64,000 bases of DNA from Rhodobacter aestuarii (GTDB lineage Bacteria; Pseudomonadota; Alphaproteobacteria; Rhodobacterales; Rhodobacteraceae), in the NCBI RefSeq assembly GCF_900156655.1, contig NZ_FTOG01000001.1, positions 496,001 through 560,000 on the forward strand, written 5' to 3'. Positions 40,504 to 48,476 of the stretch are shown one piece after another. Position numbers and translations under genes: made by a program. Every line of letters starts with the position of its first letter. Positions within the stretch are counted from its first letter, which is position 1. The notes below the pieces were generated by a model. The model was not told the DNA's origin. It saw only the letters and a program-made list of their open reading frames with translations, and made no database searches.

Positions 40504-41261
40504 GCGATGCCGTCACCCTCTGCGCCCAAAGGCTGGAAACCGGCGATCCGGACCGTTTCGCGGCGGTGATGGCGCTGCCGGGGCCGATGCGCCCGGCGGG
40601 GTTTGCGCTATATGCGCTGAACTTGGAACTGGCCCATGCGCCTTGGGCCTCGCCCGAGCCGATGGTGGCAGAAATTCGCCTGCAATGGTGGATTGAAGCG
40701 CTTGAGGCACAGGGGAAAGAGGGGCGTGAGATCCCCCATGATATTGGCCCCGCGCTTGCCAACATCGCCCCGCAAGCGATTGAATTTATGGTGGAATCCG
40801 GTGAGGCGCGGCGCGCCGATTGCTGGTCTGACCCGTTTGAGGATGCCGCCCGGCTTTGGGATTACCTTGATGCCACGGCGGGGGCACCGATGGTGGCTTT
40901 GGGGCTGAGCCTTGGGGCCGAGGCAGAGGTGAGCCTGCGCGCCTATGGGGCGGCGGCGGGGCTTGCCAATTGGCTTGTGGCGCAGCCCGAACTCACCGCG
41001 CGCGGGCGTCTGGGTCTATCGGGCGCGACGCCGCAAAACTTGGCCGCTTTGGCCAAGGAGGGGCTCGCGCGGCTCACTGCCGCCGAAGCCGCCTTGAAAG
41101 CCGCCGATCAACCCGCGCGGCTTGCCGCCTTGGCGGGGTGGCAAGCTCGGGCGATCTTGCAAAAAGCGGCCCGCACCCCCGAAGCGATTGCCAAAGGCAC
41201 CCTGCGCGGATCGGACTTCAGCCGTCGCTTTGCGCTTTTGAAAGCGCGGCTTGCGGCTTAG
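40500..41261 (+). CDS. Squalene/phytoene synthase-family protein (NDUFAF6-like)
   Basis: The protein (253 residues) belongs to the trans-prenyltransferase squalene/phytoene synthase superfamily: LYALNLELAHAPWASPEPMVAEIRLQWW resembles the first conserved helix region. The two Asp-rich DxxxD motifs needed for catalysis are not clear, which fits the short NDUFAF6-like group linked to complex I assembly rather than carotenoid synthesis (inference). The ATG overlaps the cimA stop (ATGA). Confidence 0.75.
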   Translation: MSDAVTLCAQRLETGDPDRFAAVMALPGPMRPAGFALYALNLELAHAPWASPEPMVAEIRLQWWIEALEAQGKEGREIPHDIGPALANIAPQAIEFMVESGEARRADCWSDPFEDAARLWDYLDATAGAPMVALGLSLGAEAEVSLRAYGAAAGLANWLVAQPELTARGRLGLSGATPQNLAALAKEGLARLTAAEAALKAADQPARLAALAGWQARAILQKAARTPEAIAKGTLRGSDFSRRFALLKARLAA

Positions 41262-41374
41262 GCGTCCAAATTTCGCCATTTAAGTGAATCTTCAAAAGTT
41301 CCGTCCATGTTGCGGGCTGTGACCTAGGCACAGCTGCAATGTCGCCCCGTTTCCGGGGGGGATGGAGAACTGGC

Positions 41375-44300
41375 ATGATCTTTCGTAAGCGCCTCTCTTT
41401 GGGGTTGAAACTTCCGCTGATGCTTGTGGCCATTGCGATGGTCGCGCTGACGGTGATGGGGGTTTCCTCTTATCGTGAAGCGCGCGCGCTTTTGGAAGAA
41501 GAAGCAAGCCAACGCCTTGAACGCACACTAGAATCTCGTGTGCAGGCGCTGGAGCAATGGGCCGGTCAGACGCAGTCGGAACTGACCTCGCAAGCGGCAA
41601 ACCCCGGGATGCAGCGCTTGGTGCGCGATTTCACCAATGGTTGGAAGATGCTTGGCGAAGAGGCCGCGCAAAGCCTGCGAGCCTCTTGGGTTGAGGGCAA
41701 TCCGAATCCGCCGCAAGAGCGTTGGAAGCTTGATTTTGCATGCGATATCAATGATTTCGGGATCGTGCATCGGCGTGCCCATCCGGGGCTTGTGACGCTG
41801 GCGCAGGAAAAAGACCTGCAAGACCTCTATTTCATCGATGTCACGGGCCATGTGCTTTATTCGCTGCGTAAGGGCGATGAATTTGCAGCCAATTTGAATG
41901 ATCCGACCCAAGCCACGGGTCCGCTTGCCACCACGGTGGCGCAGGCGATGGCCGATGCCTCTGGCGCGGCGGCGGTGTCGGATTTCGTTCCTTTGTCCGA
42001 TGGAAGCCGGGGGATCTATCTTGCGCAGGTGATGCACTCTGAACAAGGTGTGGCGCTTGGCGTTTTGGCCTTTGCGGCGCGGTTGGATCGTGTTGGCGCG
42101 GTGATGACGATGCCGCGTTCGCTTGGCGACACGGGGCAGGCTTATGTGCTGGATGCGCAGGGGCAGTTGCAAAGCCCGCTGCGGATGCCCGGCGGCCCCG
42201 AGGCGGGGACGGTGCTCTCCAATACCGCATCTGCGGCCGTGTTGGGCGGCGAGACCGGGCGCGCAACCTACAAGGGGCTGACCGGCAAAACCGTTGCCGG
42301 GGTCTACGCGCCAGCGACGCTTTTTGGCCGTGCGATGGGCGTGGTGGTGGAGCAAGATGCTGCCGAAGTGGTCGCCCCCGCGCGCAAGCTCGCGCGGAAG
42401 CAATTGCTCAACGCAACTTGGCTGATTGCTTTGTTGGCGGGGATGTCGGCATGGATGGCGCGCGGCATTGCGCTGCCGATGCATTGTGTGGCGCAATCGG
42501 TTGGCCGCATTGCGGGGGGCGATCATAGCATCACCGTGCCCGCAACCGAGCGTGGCGACGAATTGGGCGAGATCGCGAAAGCGGTCGAAGGTTTGCGGGA
42601 TGATTTGGCGGCCAGCCACGAAACCCGGCGCGCGGCCACAATTCAAGGCACGGCGTTCCAAAACTCCTCTGCCGCGCTGATGGTGGTCGCGCCGGATCTG
42701 TCGATCTGCTTTGCCAATGCGGCGCTGAGCAAGCTTGTCTCGCAAAAAATCGAAGACTTTCGGGGGCGTGCTCCGGGGCTTGATCCGGACCTGCTGATGG
42801 GTGTCTCGCTTAGCCAGCTCTACCCGATGACGCCAGAAATTGAGGCGCGGCTGGCCGATCCGTCCAAACTGCCGTTCCACCAAGATGTGGCCGTGGGCGA
42901 AGGGCGCTTTGGCGTTGATTTTTCTGAAATTCGGGCCGCCGATGGCACCTTGATGGGCTATGTCGTCGAATGGCGCGATGTGACCGAATTGCGGATGACG
43001 CGCGCGCTGCTCAATGCGCTCGATTCCACGCAGTTGATGGTCGAGTTTTCGCCCGATGGCCGGGTGACGCGCGGCAATGACAATATCCTGAGCGCGCTTG
43101 GCGAAAGCGCCGAGGGGCTGATCGGGCGCGACCATGCCGGGTTGATTGAGGGCGAGGGCGATCTGGCCGGTTTCTGGAGCCGCCTCGAACGTCTTGAGCC
43201 GGTGATTGGCCGCTTCGTGCTGCAAGGCGCGAATGGGTGCCGCGTGGTGGCCGAGGGCAGCGTGACCCCAGTGCCGGACCGCGAAGGGGCGATGCTGAAG
43301 ATCGTGCTCATTGGCAATGACATCACCCAAGCGCAGGCGGCTTTGGCCGAGGCGCAGGCGCGGGCCGAGGCGATGCTGGTGGGCCAGCGCGCCGTGGTGG
43401 AAGGGCTGCGCGTGGGGCTGGAGCATCTGGCGCGCGGTGATCTGAAAAGCCGGATCGAGACCAAATTCCCGGAAGAATACGAACAGCTTCGCACCGATTT
43501 CAACAATGCGGCCAGCACCTTGGCCGATGCGATGGCGGTGGTGATCGAATGCGCCCATTCGATTGATAGCGAAGTGAGCGAGATCAATAATGCCGCGGCC
43601 GATCTGAGCCAGCGCACCGAAAAGCAAGCGGGCACTTTGGCCGAAACGGTGACGGCGCTCGATCAGCTGACCTCTTCGGTCGGCGCCGCAAGTGCGGGGA
43701 TTTCCGAAGCCGATCAGATGGTGGAACGCGCGCGTGCGGGGGCGGAAAGCTCGGGCCAAGTGGTGCAGCAAGCCGTCACCGCGATGGGCGAAATCTCGCA
43801 AAGCTCCGAACAAATCTCGCGCATCATTTCGGTGATCGAAGACATTGCCTTCCAAACGAACCTTTTGGCGTTGAACGCGGGTGTGGAAGCCGCGCGGGCG
43901 GGCGAGGCCGGGCGTGGCTTTGCCGTGGTCGCCTCTGAGGTGCGGGCGCTCGCACAGCGCTCGTCGGATGCCGCGCGCGAGATTGATACGCTGATTTCCA
44001 CCTCGTCTGAAAACGTGCGGCGCGGTGTGGATTTGGTGGGCGAAACCGGCCAAGCGCTGCAAGGTATTTTGGTGTCCGTCAACGAGATTGCGGGCCGGAT
44101 GTCGGGCATTGCCAGTTCCGCGCGCGAGCAATCGGCGGGCCTGAGCGAGATCAACAATGCGATGATCCAGTTGGATCAGGTGACCCAACAAAACGCTGCG
44201 ATGTTTGAAGAAACGACGGCGGCTGCGCAGGCGCTCAGCCGTGGGGTGCAATTGCTGACCACGACCACCGCGCGCTTTGATGCCGATGTGCCTTCGGCAG

Positions 44301-44497
44301 CCAAAATGGCCGAGCCGATGCCGGCTCCGGCGCCCGCGCCGACGCCTGTGAGCAAACCCGTCGCGGTCCCGGCAAAACCGGCGGCAAAAGCCGCGCCGCC
44401 CGCCAAACCCAAGCCCGCGCCAGCGGCCGCCCCCGTGCCGCGCAGTGCGGGCGCGCTCGCACTCAAACCCGAGGTGAGCGATTGGGAAGATTTCTGA
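41375..44497 (+). CDS. Methyl-accepting chemotaxis protein with dCache-like sensor, two PAS domains and CheR/CheB tether
   Basis: The receptor (1040 residues) has TM1 (about 9-33), a large periplasmic sensor (about 34-335), TM2 (LIALLAGMSAWMARGIALP), HAMP, two PAS-like domains (about 430-560 and 565-680), a second HAMP-like stretch, and an MA signalling domain with IEDIAFQTNLLALNAGVEAARAGEAG at the hairpin tip split by two strands. A Pro/Ala-rich linker ends in DWEDF, an xWxxF pentapeptide of the kind that binds CheR and CheB in E. coli. ATG 41375 is 7 bases after GGAG. The ligand is unknown. It leads the mcp-cheB-cheD unit. Confidence 0.92.
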   Translation: MIFRKRLSLGLKLPLMLVAIAMVALTVMGVSSYREARALLEEEASQRLERTLESRVQALEQWAGQTQSELTSQAANPGMQRLVRDFTNGWKMLGEEAAQSLRASWVEGNPNPPQERWKLDFACDINDFGIVHRRAHPGLVTLAQEKDLQDLYFIDVTGHVLYSLRKGDEFAANLNDPTQATGPLATTVAQAMADASGAAAVSDFVPLSDGSRGIYLAQVMHSEQGVALGVLAFAARLDRVGAVMTMPRSLGDTGQAYVLDAQGQLQSPLRMPGGPEAGTVLSNTASAAVLGGETGRATYKGLTGKTVAGVYAPATLFGRAMGVVVEQDAAEVVAPARKLARKQLLNATWLIALLAGMSAWMARGIALPMHCVAQSVGRIAGGDHSITVPATERGDELGEIAKAVEGLRDDLAASHETRRAATIQGTAFQNSSAALMVVAPDLSICFANAALSKLVSQKIEDFRGRAPGLDPDLLMGVSLSQLYPMTPEIEARLADPSKLPFHQDVAVGEGRFGVDFSEIRAADGTLMGYVVEWRDVTELRMTRALLNALDSTQLMVEFSPDGRVTRGNDNILSALGESAEGLIGRDHAGLIEGEGDLAGFWSRLERLEPVIGRFVLQGANGCRVVAEGSVTPVPDREGAMLKIVLIGNDITQAQAALAEAQARAEAMLVGQRAVVEGLRVGLEHLARGDLKSRIETKFPEEYEQLRTDFNNAASTLADAMAVVIECAHSIDSEVSEINNAAADLSQRTEKQAGTLAETVTALDQLTSSVGAASAGISEADQMVERARAGAESSGQVVQQAVTAMGEISQSSEQISRIISVIEDIAFQTNLLALNAGVEAARAGEAGRGFAVVASEVRALAQRSSDAAREIDTLISTSSENVRRGVDLVGETGQALQGILVSVNEIAGRMSGIASSAREQSAGLSEINNAMIQLDQVTQQNAAMFEETTAAAQALSRGVQLLTTTTARFDADVPSAAKMAEPMPAPAPAPTPVSKPVAVPAKPAAKAAPPAKPKPAPAAAPVPRSAGALALKPEVSDWEDF

Positions 44498-44546
44498 GAA
44501 GGCGCAACCAATTGAAAAATAAAACCAACATAGATCGAGGGAGCCC

Positions 44547-45617
44547 ATGACCCCGAAACGCGTCCTGATTGTGGATGACTCCCCGACCATCCGGGCTCTG
44601 CTGCGCAACCATCTTGCGCAGGATCCTCGGCTTGTGGTGGTGGGCGAGGCGTGCGACCCGTTTGATGCGCGCGAAAAGATCAAAGCCCTGCTGCCCGATG
44701 TGCTGACGCTGGATGTCGAGATGCCGCGCATGAACGGCCTTGAATTCCTTGAAAAGCTGATGCGGTTACGGCCGATGCCGGTGGTGATGATCTCCACCGA
44801 AACGCAAAAGGGCTCGGCCGCCGCGCTGGAGGCTTTGTCGCTGGGCGCGGTGGAATGTATCGGCAAACCGAGTTTTGACCGGCTGTCGGATACGTTCTTC
44901 AACCTGCCCGATCTGTTGGTGGCGGCGGCCAATGCGCGGTTGCGCACCGGGCCGCGCGCGCAAATTTCGCCGTCTGCCACGGCGTTCAACTGGAACGGAA
45001 AATATGTGCTGATCGGCTCCTCGACAGGAGGCGTGGATGCGCTTGAGACCTTCTTGTCGTCTTACCCGCGCAACTGCCCGCCGACGCTGATCACCCAGCA
45101 CATGCCGGAGGGGTTCTTGGCCTCTTTCGCGCGGCGCTTGGAAAGCAAGATGCAGCCGCATGTGGCGCTTGCCACAGAGGGCGCGCCGCTCTTGCCGGGC
45201 AATGTCTATCTGGCGCCGGGCGGCGAGTATCACCTTGCCGTCGCAGGGGGTGCCGATCGGCCGAAATGCCGCCTGCTCAACACCGAAAAGCGCAATGGGC
45301 ACCGGCCCTCGGTCGAGGTGCTCTTTGACAGCGCCGTGCCGATGGGCAAGCGCTGCGTTGGCGTGATGTTGACGGGCATGGGGAAAGATGGCGCCGAAGC
45401 GATGGTGCGGTTGCGCCAAGCGGGCGCGCGCTGCTTGGCGCAAGATGAAGCAAGCAGTGTTGTTTTTGGTATGCCGCGTGCGGCGCTTGAACTGGGGGCT
45501 GCGGAACAAGCGGTTCCCATCGGACAGATGGCGGGAAAGGTACTCGGTTTGTGCAGTGGTAGCGGTAGTGGCAGTGGTAGCAGCGCCATGAAATTCAGTT
45601 CGGTCAGGAGGGCCTGA
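44547..45617 (+). CDS. cheB: Chemotaxis response regulator protein-glutamate methylesterase CheB
   Basis: CheB (356 residues) removes methyl groups from chemoreceptors and deamidates Gln. The receiver (1-120) has LIVDDSPTIRALLRN and the phospho-Asp in LTLDVEMPRMNG. The esterase triad is Ser in LIGSSTGGVDAL, His in ITQHMPEGF and Asp in TGMGKDGAEAM. The C-terminus is unusual: a (Ser-Gly) repeat precedes SSAMKFSS. cheD follows after 4 bases. Confidence 0.96.
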   Translation: MTPKRVLIVDDSPTIRALLRNHLAQDPRLVVVGEACDPFDAREKIKALLPDVLTLDVEMPRMNGLEFLEKLMRLRPMPVVMISTETQKGSAAALEALSLGAVECIGKPSFDRLSDTFFNLPDLLVAAANARLRTGPRAQISPSATAFNWNGKYVLIGSSTGGVDALETFLSSYPRNCPPTLITQHMPEGFLASFARRLESKMQPHVALATEGAPLLPGNVYLAPGGEYHLAVAGGADRPKCRLLNTEKRNGHRPSVEVLFDSAVPMGKRCVGVMLTGMGKDGAEAMVRLRQAGARCLAQDEASSVVFGMPRAALELGAAEQAVPIGQMAGKVLGLCSGSGSGSGSSAMKFSSVRRA

Positions 45618-45621
45618 GATC

Positions 45622-46146
45622 ATGGCAGGACATAAACCCCATCATATCGCGCAGGGCGAATACGCAACGGCGCGCGGCCCAGATGCCTCGATCTCGACGA
45701 TCCTTGGCTCTTGCGTGGCGACCTGTCTTTATGACGAGCAGGCACAGGTTGGTGGCATGAACCACTTCCTGTTGCCCGATGGCGCGGGCGCATCGCTCAA
45801 TTCGGCGCGCTTTGGTGTGAACGCGATGGAGCTGTTGATCAACGCGCTGATCAAGGAGGGCGCGAACCGGTCGCGGCTGAAGGCCAAGGTGTTTGGCGGC
45901 GGGCGGATGATCGCGGGTCTTTCGGATGTGGGTGCGAAGAACGCGAGTTTCGTGCTCGACTTCCTGCGCCGCGAGGCGATTGAATGCACCGGTCAAAGCC
46001 TTGGCGGTACGCAGGCGCGTCGGGTCGAGTTCTGGCCGGGCAGCGGGCGCGCGCGGCAACGGCTGTTGGGCGAAACCCAAGTGGTCGAGGCGCCGCCGCC
46101 GAAAATGCCGGCCGCACCGGTCGGGGGCGGGCTCGAACTCTTCTGA
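45622..46146 (+). CDS. cheD: Chemoreceptor glutamine deamidase CheD
   Basis: CheD (174 residues) converts receptor Gln to Glu. The catalytic Cys is in TILGSCVATCLYD, the His in GGMNHFLLPD and the Thr/Gln pair is expected near KVFGGGRMIAG and TGQSLGGTQARRVEF. It has a Pro/Ala-rich tail ending LELF. The start is ATG 45622 by GGAGGGCC upstream. Together with cheB it tunes the receptor coded upstream. Confidence 0.94.
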   Translation: MAGHKPHHIAQGEYATARGPDASISTILGSCVATCLYDEQAQVGGMNHFLLPDGAGASLNSARFGVNAMELLINALIKEGANRSRLKAKVFGGGRMIAGLSDVGAKNASFVLDFLRREAIECTGQSLGGTQARRVEFWPGSGRARQRLLGETQVVEAPPPKMPAAPVGGGLELF

Positions 46147-46172
46147 GCTGCGCTTGCAATCTGATTTGGATG

Positions 46173-46197
46173 GGTCGCCCTTCGGGGCGGCCTTTTG
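46173..46197 (+). terminator. Rho-independent terminator of mcp-cheB-cheD
   Basis: GGTCGCCC pairs with GGGCGGCC (one G-U) around TTCG and is followed by TTTT. Confidence 0.8.
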
Positions 46198-46271
46198 CAT
46201 CGGTGGCGCGCCGATCCCGCGCCTGATCGGGCGGGCCGAACCATGCGCCGTGCCAGTTCAGAGTGAAGACC

Positions 46272-46296
46272 AAAAAAAACCGGGCAGCGCCCGGGG
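46272..46296 (-). terminator. Rho-independent terminator of the leftward che operon
   Basis: On the minus strand CCGGGC-GCT-GCCCGG is followed by eight T. A second minus-strand hairpin (CCGCCGTC/GACGGCGG, 46317-46344) lies between it and the last gene. Confidence 0.88.
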
Positions 46297-46359
46297 TTAT
46301 GGAAGACATAAGAAAGCCGCCGTCGGCACAGGGCCAGACGGCGGGTTATTTCGGCGGTG

Positions 46360-46755
46360 TCAGAACCATTGGATGTCCCCGACCTCTTCCTCGACCGGGG
46401 CGGTGTGCCGGGCCTGCTCAGGGTCGAGATTATTGACCAGTTCATGCAGCCGCAGCCGCGACAGAAGCGGCACCGCATGCAGTTTGACATCTTGCGGCAT
46501 TTCGGTCGAGACCGCTGCCATCAGCCGCCCCAGATCCTCAAGCGCTTGGGTGATCCGGTCGATGCCTTGCAGGCCCCGGATCGCCTCAATATCGGTATGT
46601 TCCGCGAAATGGCACATCGACAGCGCGCGTTGCACCTCTGCCGACAGCCGCGCCAGCGTGTCAAGCTCGTCGCCCACACGCGCCGCCAGCGCATCAAGCG
46701 GCAGATCTCTGCGCTCGATGGCTTGGGCCATGAGATCGTGGGGCAGATTGATCAT
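46360..46755 (-). CDS. Chemotaxis-operon orphan, candidate CheZ-like CheY-P phosphatase
   Basis: This 131-residue, mostly helical protein is not one I can name. It has the segment LQGIDRITQALEDL (residues 62-75), in which Asp66 and Gln70 have the D-x-x-x-Q spacing of the catalytic pair in CheZ. A short linker then leads to an acidic end, EEEVGDIQWF, that recalls the CheY-binding C-terminal peptide of CheZ. Its ATG overlaps the cheY stop by 4 bases, so the two proteins are made together. It is shorter than E. coli CheZ (214 residues). Function is an inference. Confidence 0.7.
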   Translation of the reverse strand: MINLPHDLMAQAIERRDLPLDALAARVGDELDTLARLSAEVQRALSMCHFAEHTDIEAIRGLQGIDRITQALEDLGRLMAAVSTEMPQDVKLHAVPLLSRLRLHELVNNLDPEQARHTAPVEEEVGDIQWF

Positions 46756-47138
46756 ATCCGCCCCACCACTTGCTCGATGCAGGCTTTGAGTTCTTGCGGC
46801 GTGAAGGGCTTTTTGAGGAAGTTGTTCATCCCCAGACGTTTGCCATTCTCGATGATCTCACGATCGGCGCGACCGGTGATCAGGATGAACCCCAAACCCT
46901 TGGTGCGTTGGTTCGTGCGCAAAGCATGCAAGAGCTGCAGCCCGTCCATCCCCGGCATGTTGTAATCCGAAATCACCAGGTGAACCGGCGTCTTTTCAAG
47001 GATTTGCAGCGCGCCGGGGCCGTCGGTGGCATAGCCCACCTGACGGATTCCCATCGCATCGAGTGCCTGGGTGATCAGACCGCGCGAGGTGGACATGTCA
47101 TCCACCACCATGATCCGCAATTGGTCTCTCAGTGCCAT
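46752..47138 (-). CDS. cheY: CheY-family single-domain response regulator
   Basis: This CheY (128 residues) has the acidic pair in MVVDDMSTSRG, the phospho-Asp in LVISDYNMPGMDG, the Thr in ILITGRAD and the Lys in FLKKPFTPQELK. It should carry the CheA signal to the flagellar motor or act as a phosphate sink. It overlaps cheR by 10 bases and the orphan by 4. It differs from the other CheY (50795-51160), so the cluster has two receivers. Confidence 0.95.
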   Translation of the reverse strand: MALRDQLRIMVVDDMSTSRGLITQALDAMGIRQVGYATDGPGALQILEKTPVHLVISDYNMPGMDGLQLLHALRTNQRTKGLGFILITGRADREIIENGKRLGMNNFLKKPFTPQELKACIEQVVGRI

Positions 47139-48007
47139 TTTGGGCCTCCGTTCAGGCCTGCCGTTTCGGGCAGCCGATAAGTCGTGATGCCGGCGGTGGT
47201 AAGCGCCGTATTGCCGTCAAGCGGCACGCGTTCCGAATGGCCGACAAAGAGCCAGCCGCCCGGCGCAAGCTGCGCCTCAAAGCGGCGCCAAAGTTTCAGC
47301 TGATCTTCGGGGCTGAAATAGATCACCACGTTGCGGCAGAAGATGATGTCGAACTGCCCTTTCATCGGCCAGTTCTGATGCAGGTTCAGCTCTTTGAAGC
47401 TGACCAGTTGGCGCAGCGGCTCAATGACCCGCACCCCGCCCGGTTCGGGTTTCACAAAGCGTTGCATCGCCTGCGGGATCGAGTTCAGCGCGCCCACATC
47501 GTAAAGCGATTCCCGCCCCCGCTCGACCATGCGCGGGTCGATATCGGTGGCCAGAATGCGAATATCGAGCTTCGCAAGATCCTGCGCCATATCGGACAGC
47601 ACCATCGCAATGGTGAAGGCTTCTTGCCCGTTCGAGCAGCCGGCCGACCAGATCCGCACCTTCTTGCCAGCGCGCGCCTTTTCCAAAAGCGGCGGCAGCG
47701 TGGTGCTCCGCAGGGTCTCGAAATGGTGGTTCTCGCGGAAGAAGTTGGTGACGTTGGTGGTCAGCGCCGAGATCATCTCGCGCCGTTCTTCCTGCCCCGC
47801 ATCCGAGGTGACCAGCTTGATATAGCTGGCATAATCTTTCAGCCCAAGGGCACGTAGCCGCTTGCCGAGGCGCGATTGCACCATCGAGGCTTTGCCCGGT
47901 GCAAGGACGATCCCGGCGTGTTCATAAAGAACCCGCGCGATCGTGCCGAGCTCGGCCTCGTTTGGCGTGGCCGTGCCGCCAATGGGAAGGGGGCTCATGT
48001 TGGTCAT
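47129..48007 (-). CDS. cheR: Chemotaxis methyltransferase CheR
   Basis: CheR (292 residues) methylates receptor Glu residues with SAM. A helical N-terminal domain (LGKRLRALGLKDYASYIK) is followed by the methyltransferase domain with IWSAGCSNGQEAFTIAMVL, ILATDIDPRMVERGRE and IIFCRNVVIYFSPEDQ. The neighbouring receptor ends in DWEDF, so pentapeptide tethering to the CheR beta-subdomain is possible. The start overlaps the cheW stop by 4 bases; ATG 47998 is an alternative. Confidence 0.95.
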   Translation of the reverse strand: MTNMSPLPIGGTATPNEAELGTIARVLYEHAGIVLAPGKASMVQSRLGKRLRALGLKDYASYIKLVTSDAGQEERREMISALTTNVTNFFRENHHFETLRSTTLPPLLEKARAGKKVRIWSAGCSNGQEAFTIAMVLSDMAQDLAKLDIRILATDIDPRMVERGRESLYDVGALNSIPQAMQRFVKPEPGGVRVIEPLRQLVSFKELNLHQNWPMKGQFDIIFCRNVVIYFSPEDQLKLWRRFEAQLAPGGWLFVGHSERVPLDGNTALTTAGITTYRLPETAGLNGGPKWH

Positions 48008-48471
48008 GCGGCCTCGACATTGTCGTCCGGCAGGACGGCGGAAAGATCAAGGACACGGATCATGCGACCATCGACGATGGTGAGCGCTTCGATAAAGCTG
48101 TGCGCGGCATCCGCAGCCAGTTCCGGCGGCGGTTGCAGTTCGGTGCGCGGCAGCGCCAGAATATCGGACACCGCGTTGACCAGCAGCCCCGCCGTTTGGC
48201 TGCCCACCTGCACAACGATGATCACGTTGCGGGCATCCCCTTCGACCGGCTCCATGCCCAGACGCACCGAAAGATCCACCACCGGCAGCACCGTGCCGCG
48301 CAGGTTGATCACGCCCCGCACGTGGTAGGGCGCATGCGGCAGCGGCGTCGCGCGGGTCCAACCGCGGATTTCGCGCACCGACATGATGTCGACCGAGTAT
48401 TCTTCGTCCGCAAGCCGGAACGACAGAAGTTCAAGTTCGGAAGAGTTTTGCGAGCTTTTTTCCAGTTCCAT
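48004..48471 (-). CDS. cheW: Chemotaxis scaffold protein CheW
   Basis: CheW (155 residues) couples receptors to CheA. It shows the SH3-like CheW fold: LSFRLADEEYSVDIMSVREIRGW, YHVRGVINLRGTVLPVVDL and VSDILALPRTEL. It ends with a short acidic tail. It starts 5 bases after cheA stops and overlaps cheR. Confidence 0.95.
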   Translation of the reverse strand: MELEKSSQNSSELELLSFRLADEEYSVDIMSVREIRGWTRATPLPHAPYHVRGVINLRGTVLPVVDLSVRLGMEPVEGDARNVIIVVQVGSQTAGLLVNAVSDILALPRTELQPPPELAADAAHSFIEALTIVDGRMIRVLDLSAVLPDDNVEAA

Positions 48472-48476
48472 GACGG

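Noticed and set aside
41528-44989. Minus-strand open frame of over 1100 codons opposite the chemoreceptor gene
   Set aside because: The plus-strand receptor is complete with clear domains; the antisense protein has low-complexity His/Arg/Gln composition and no motif.
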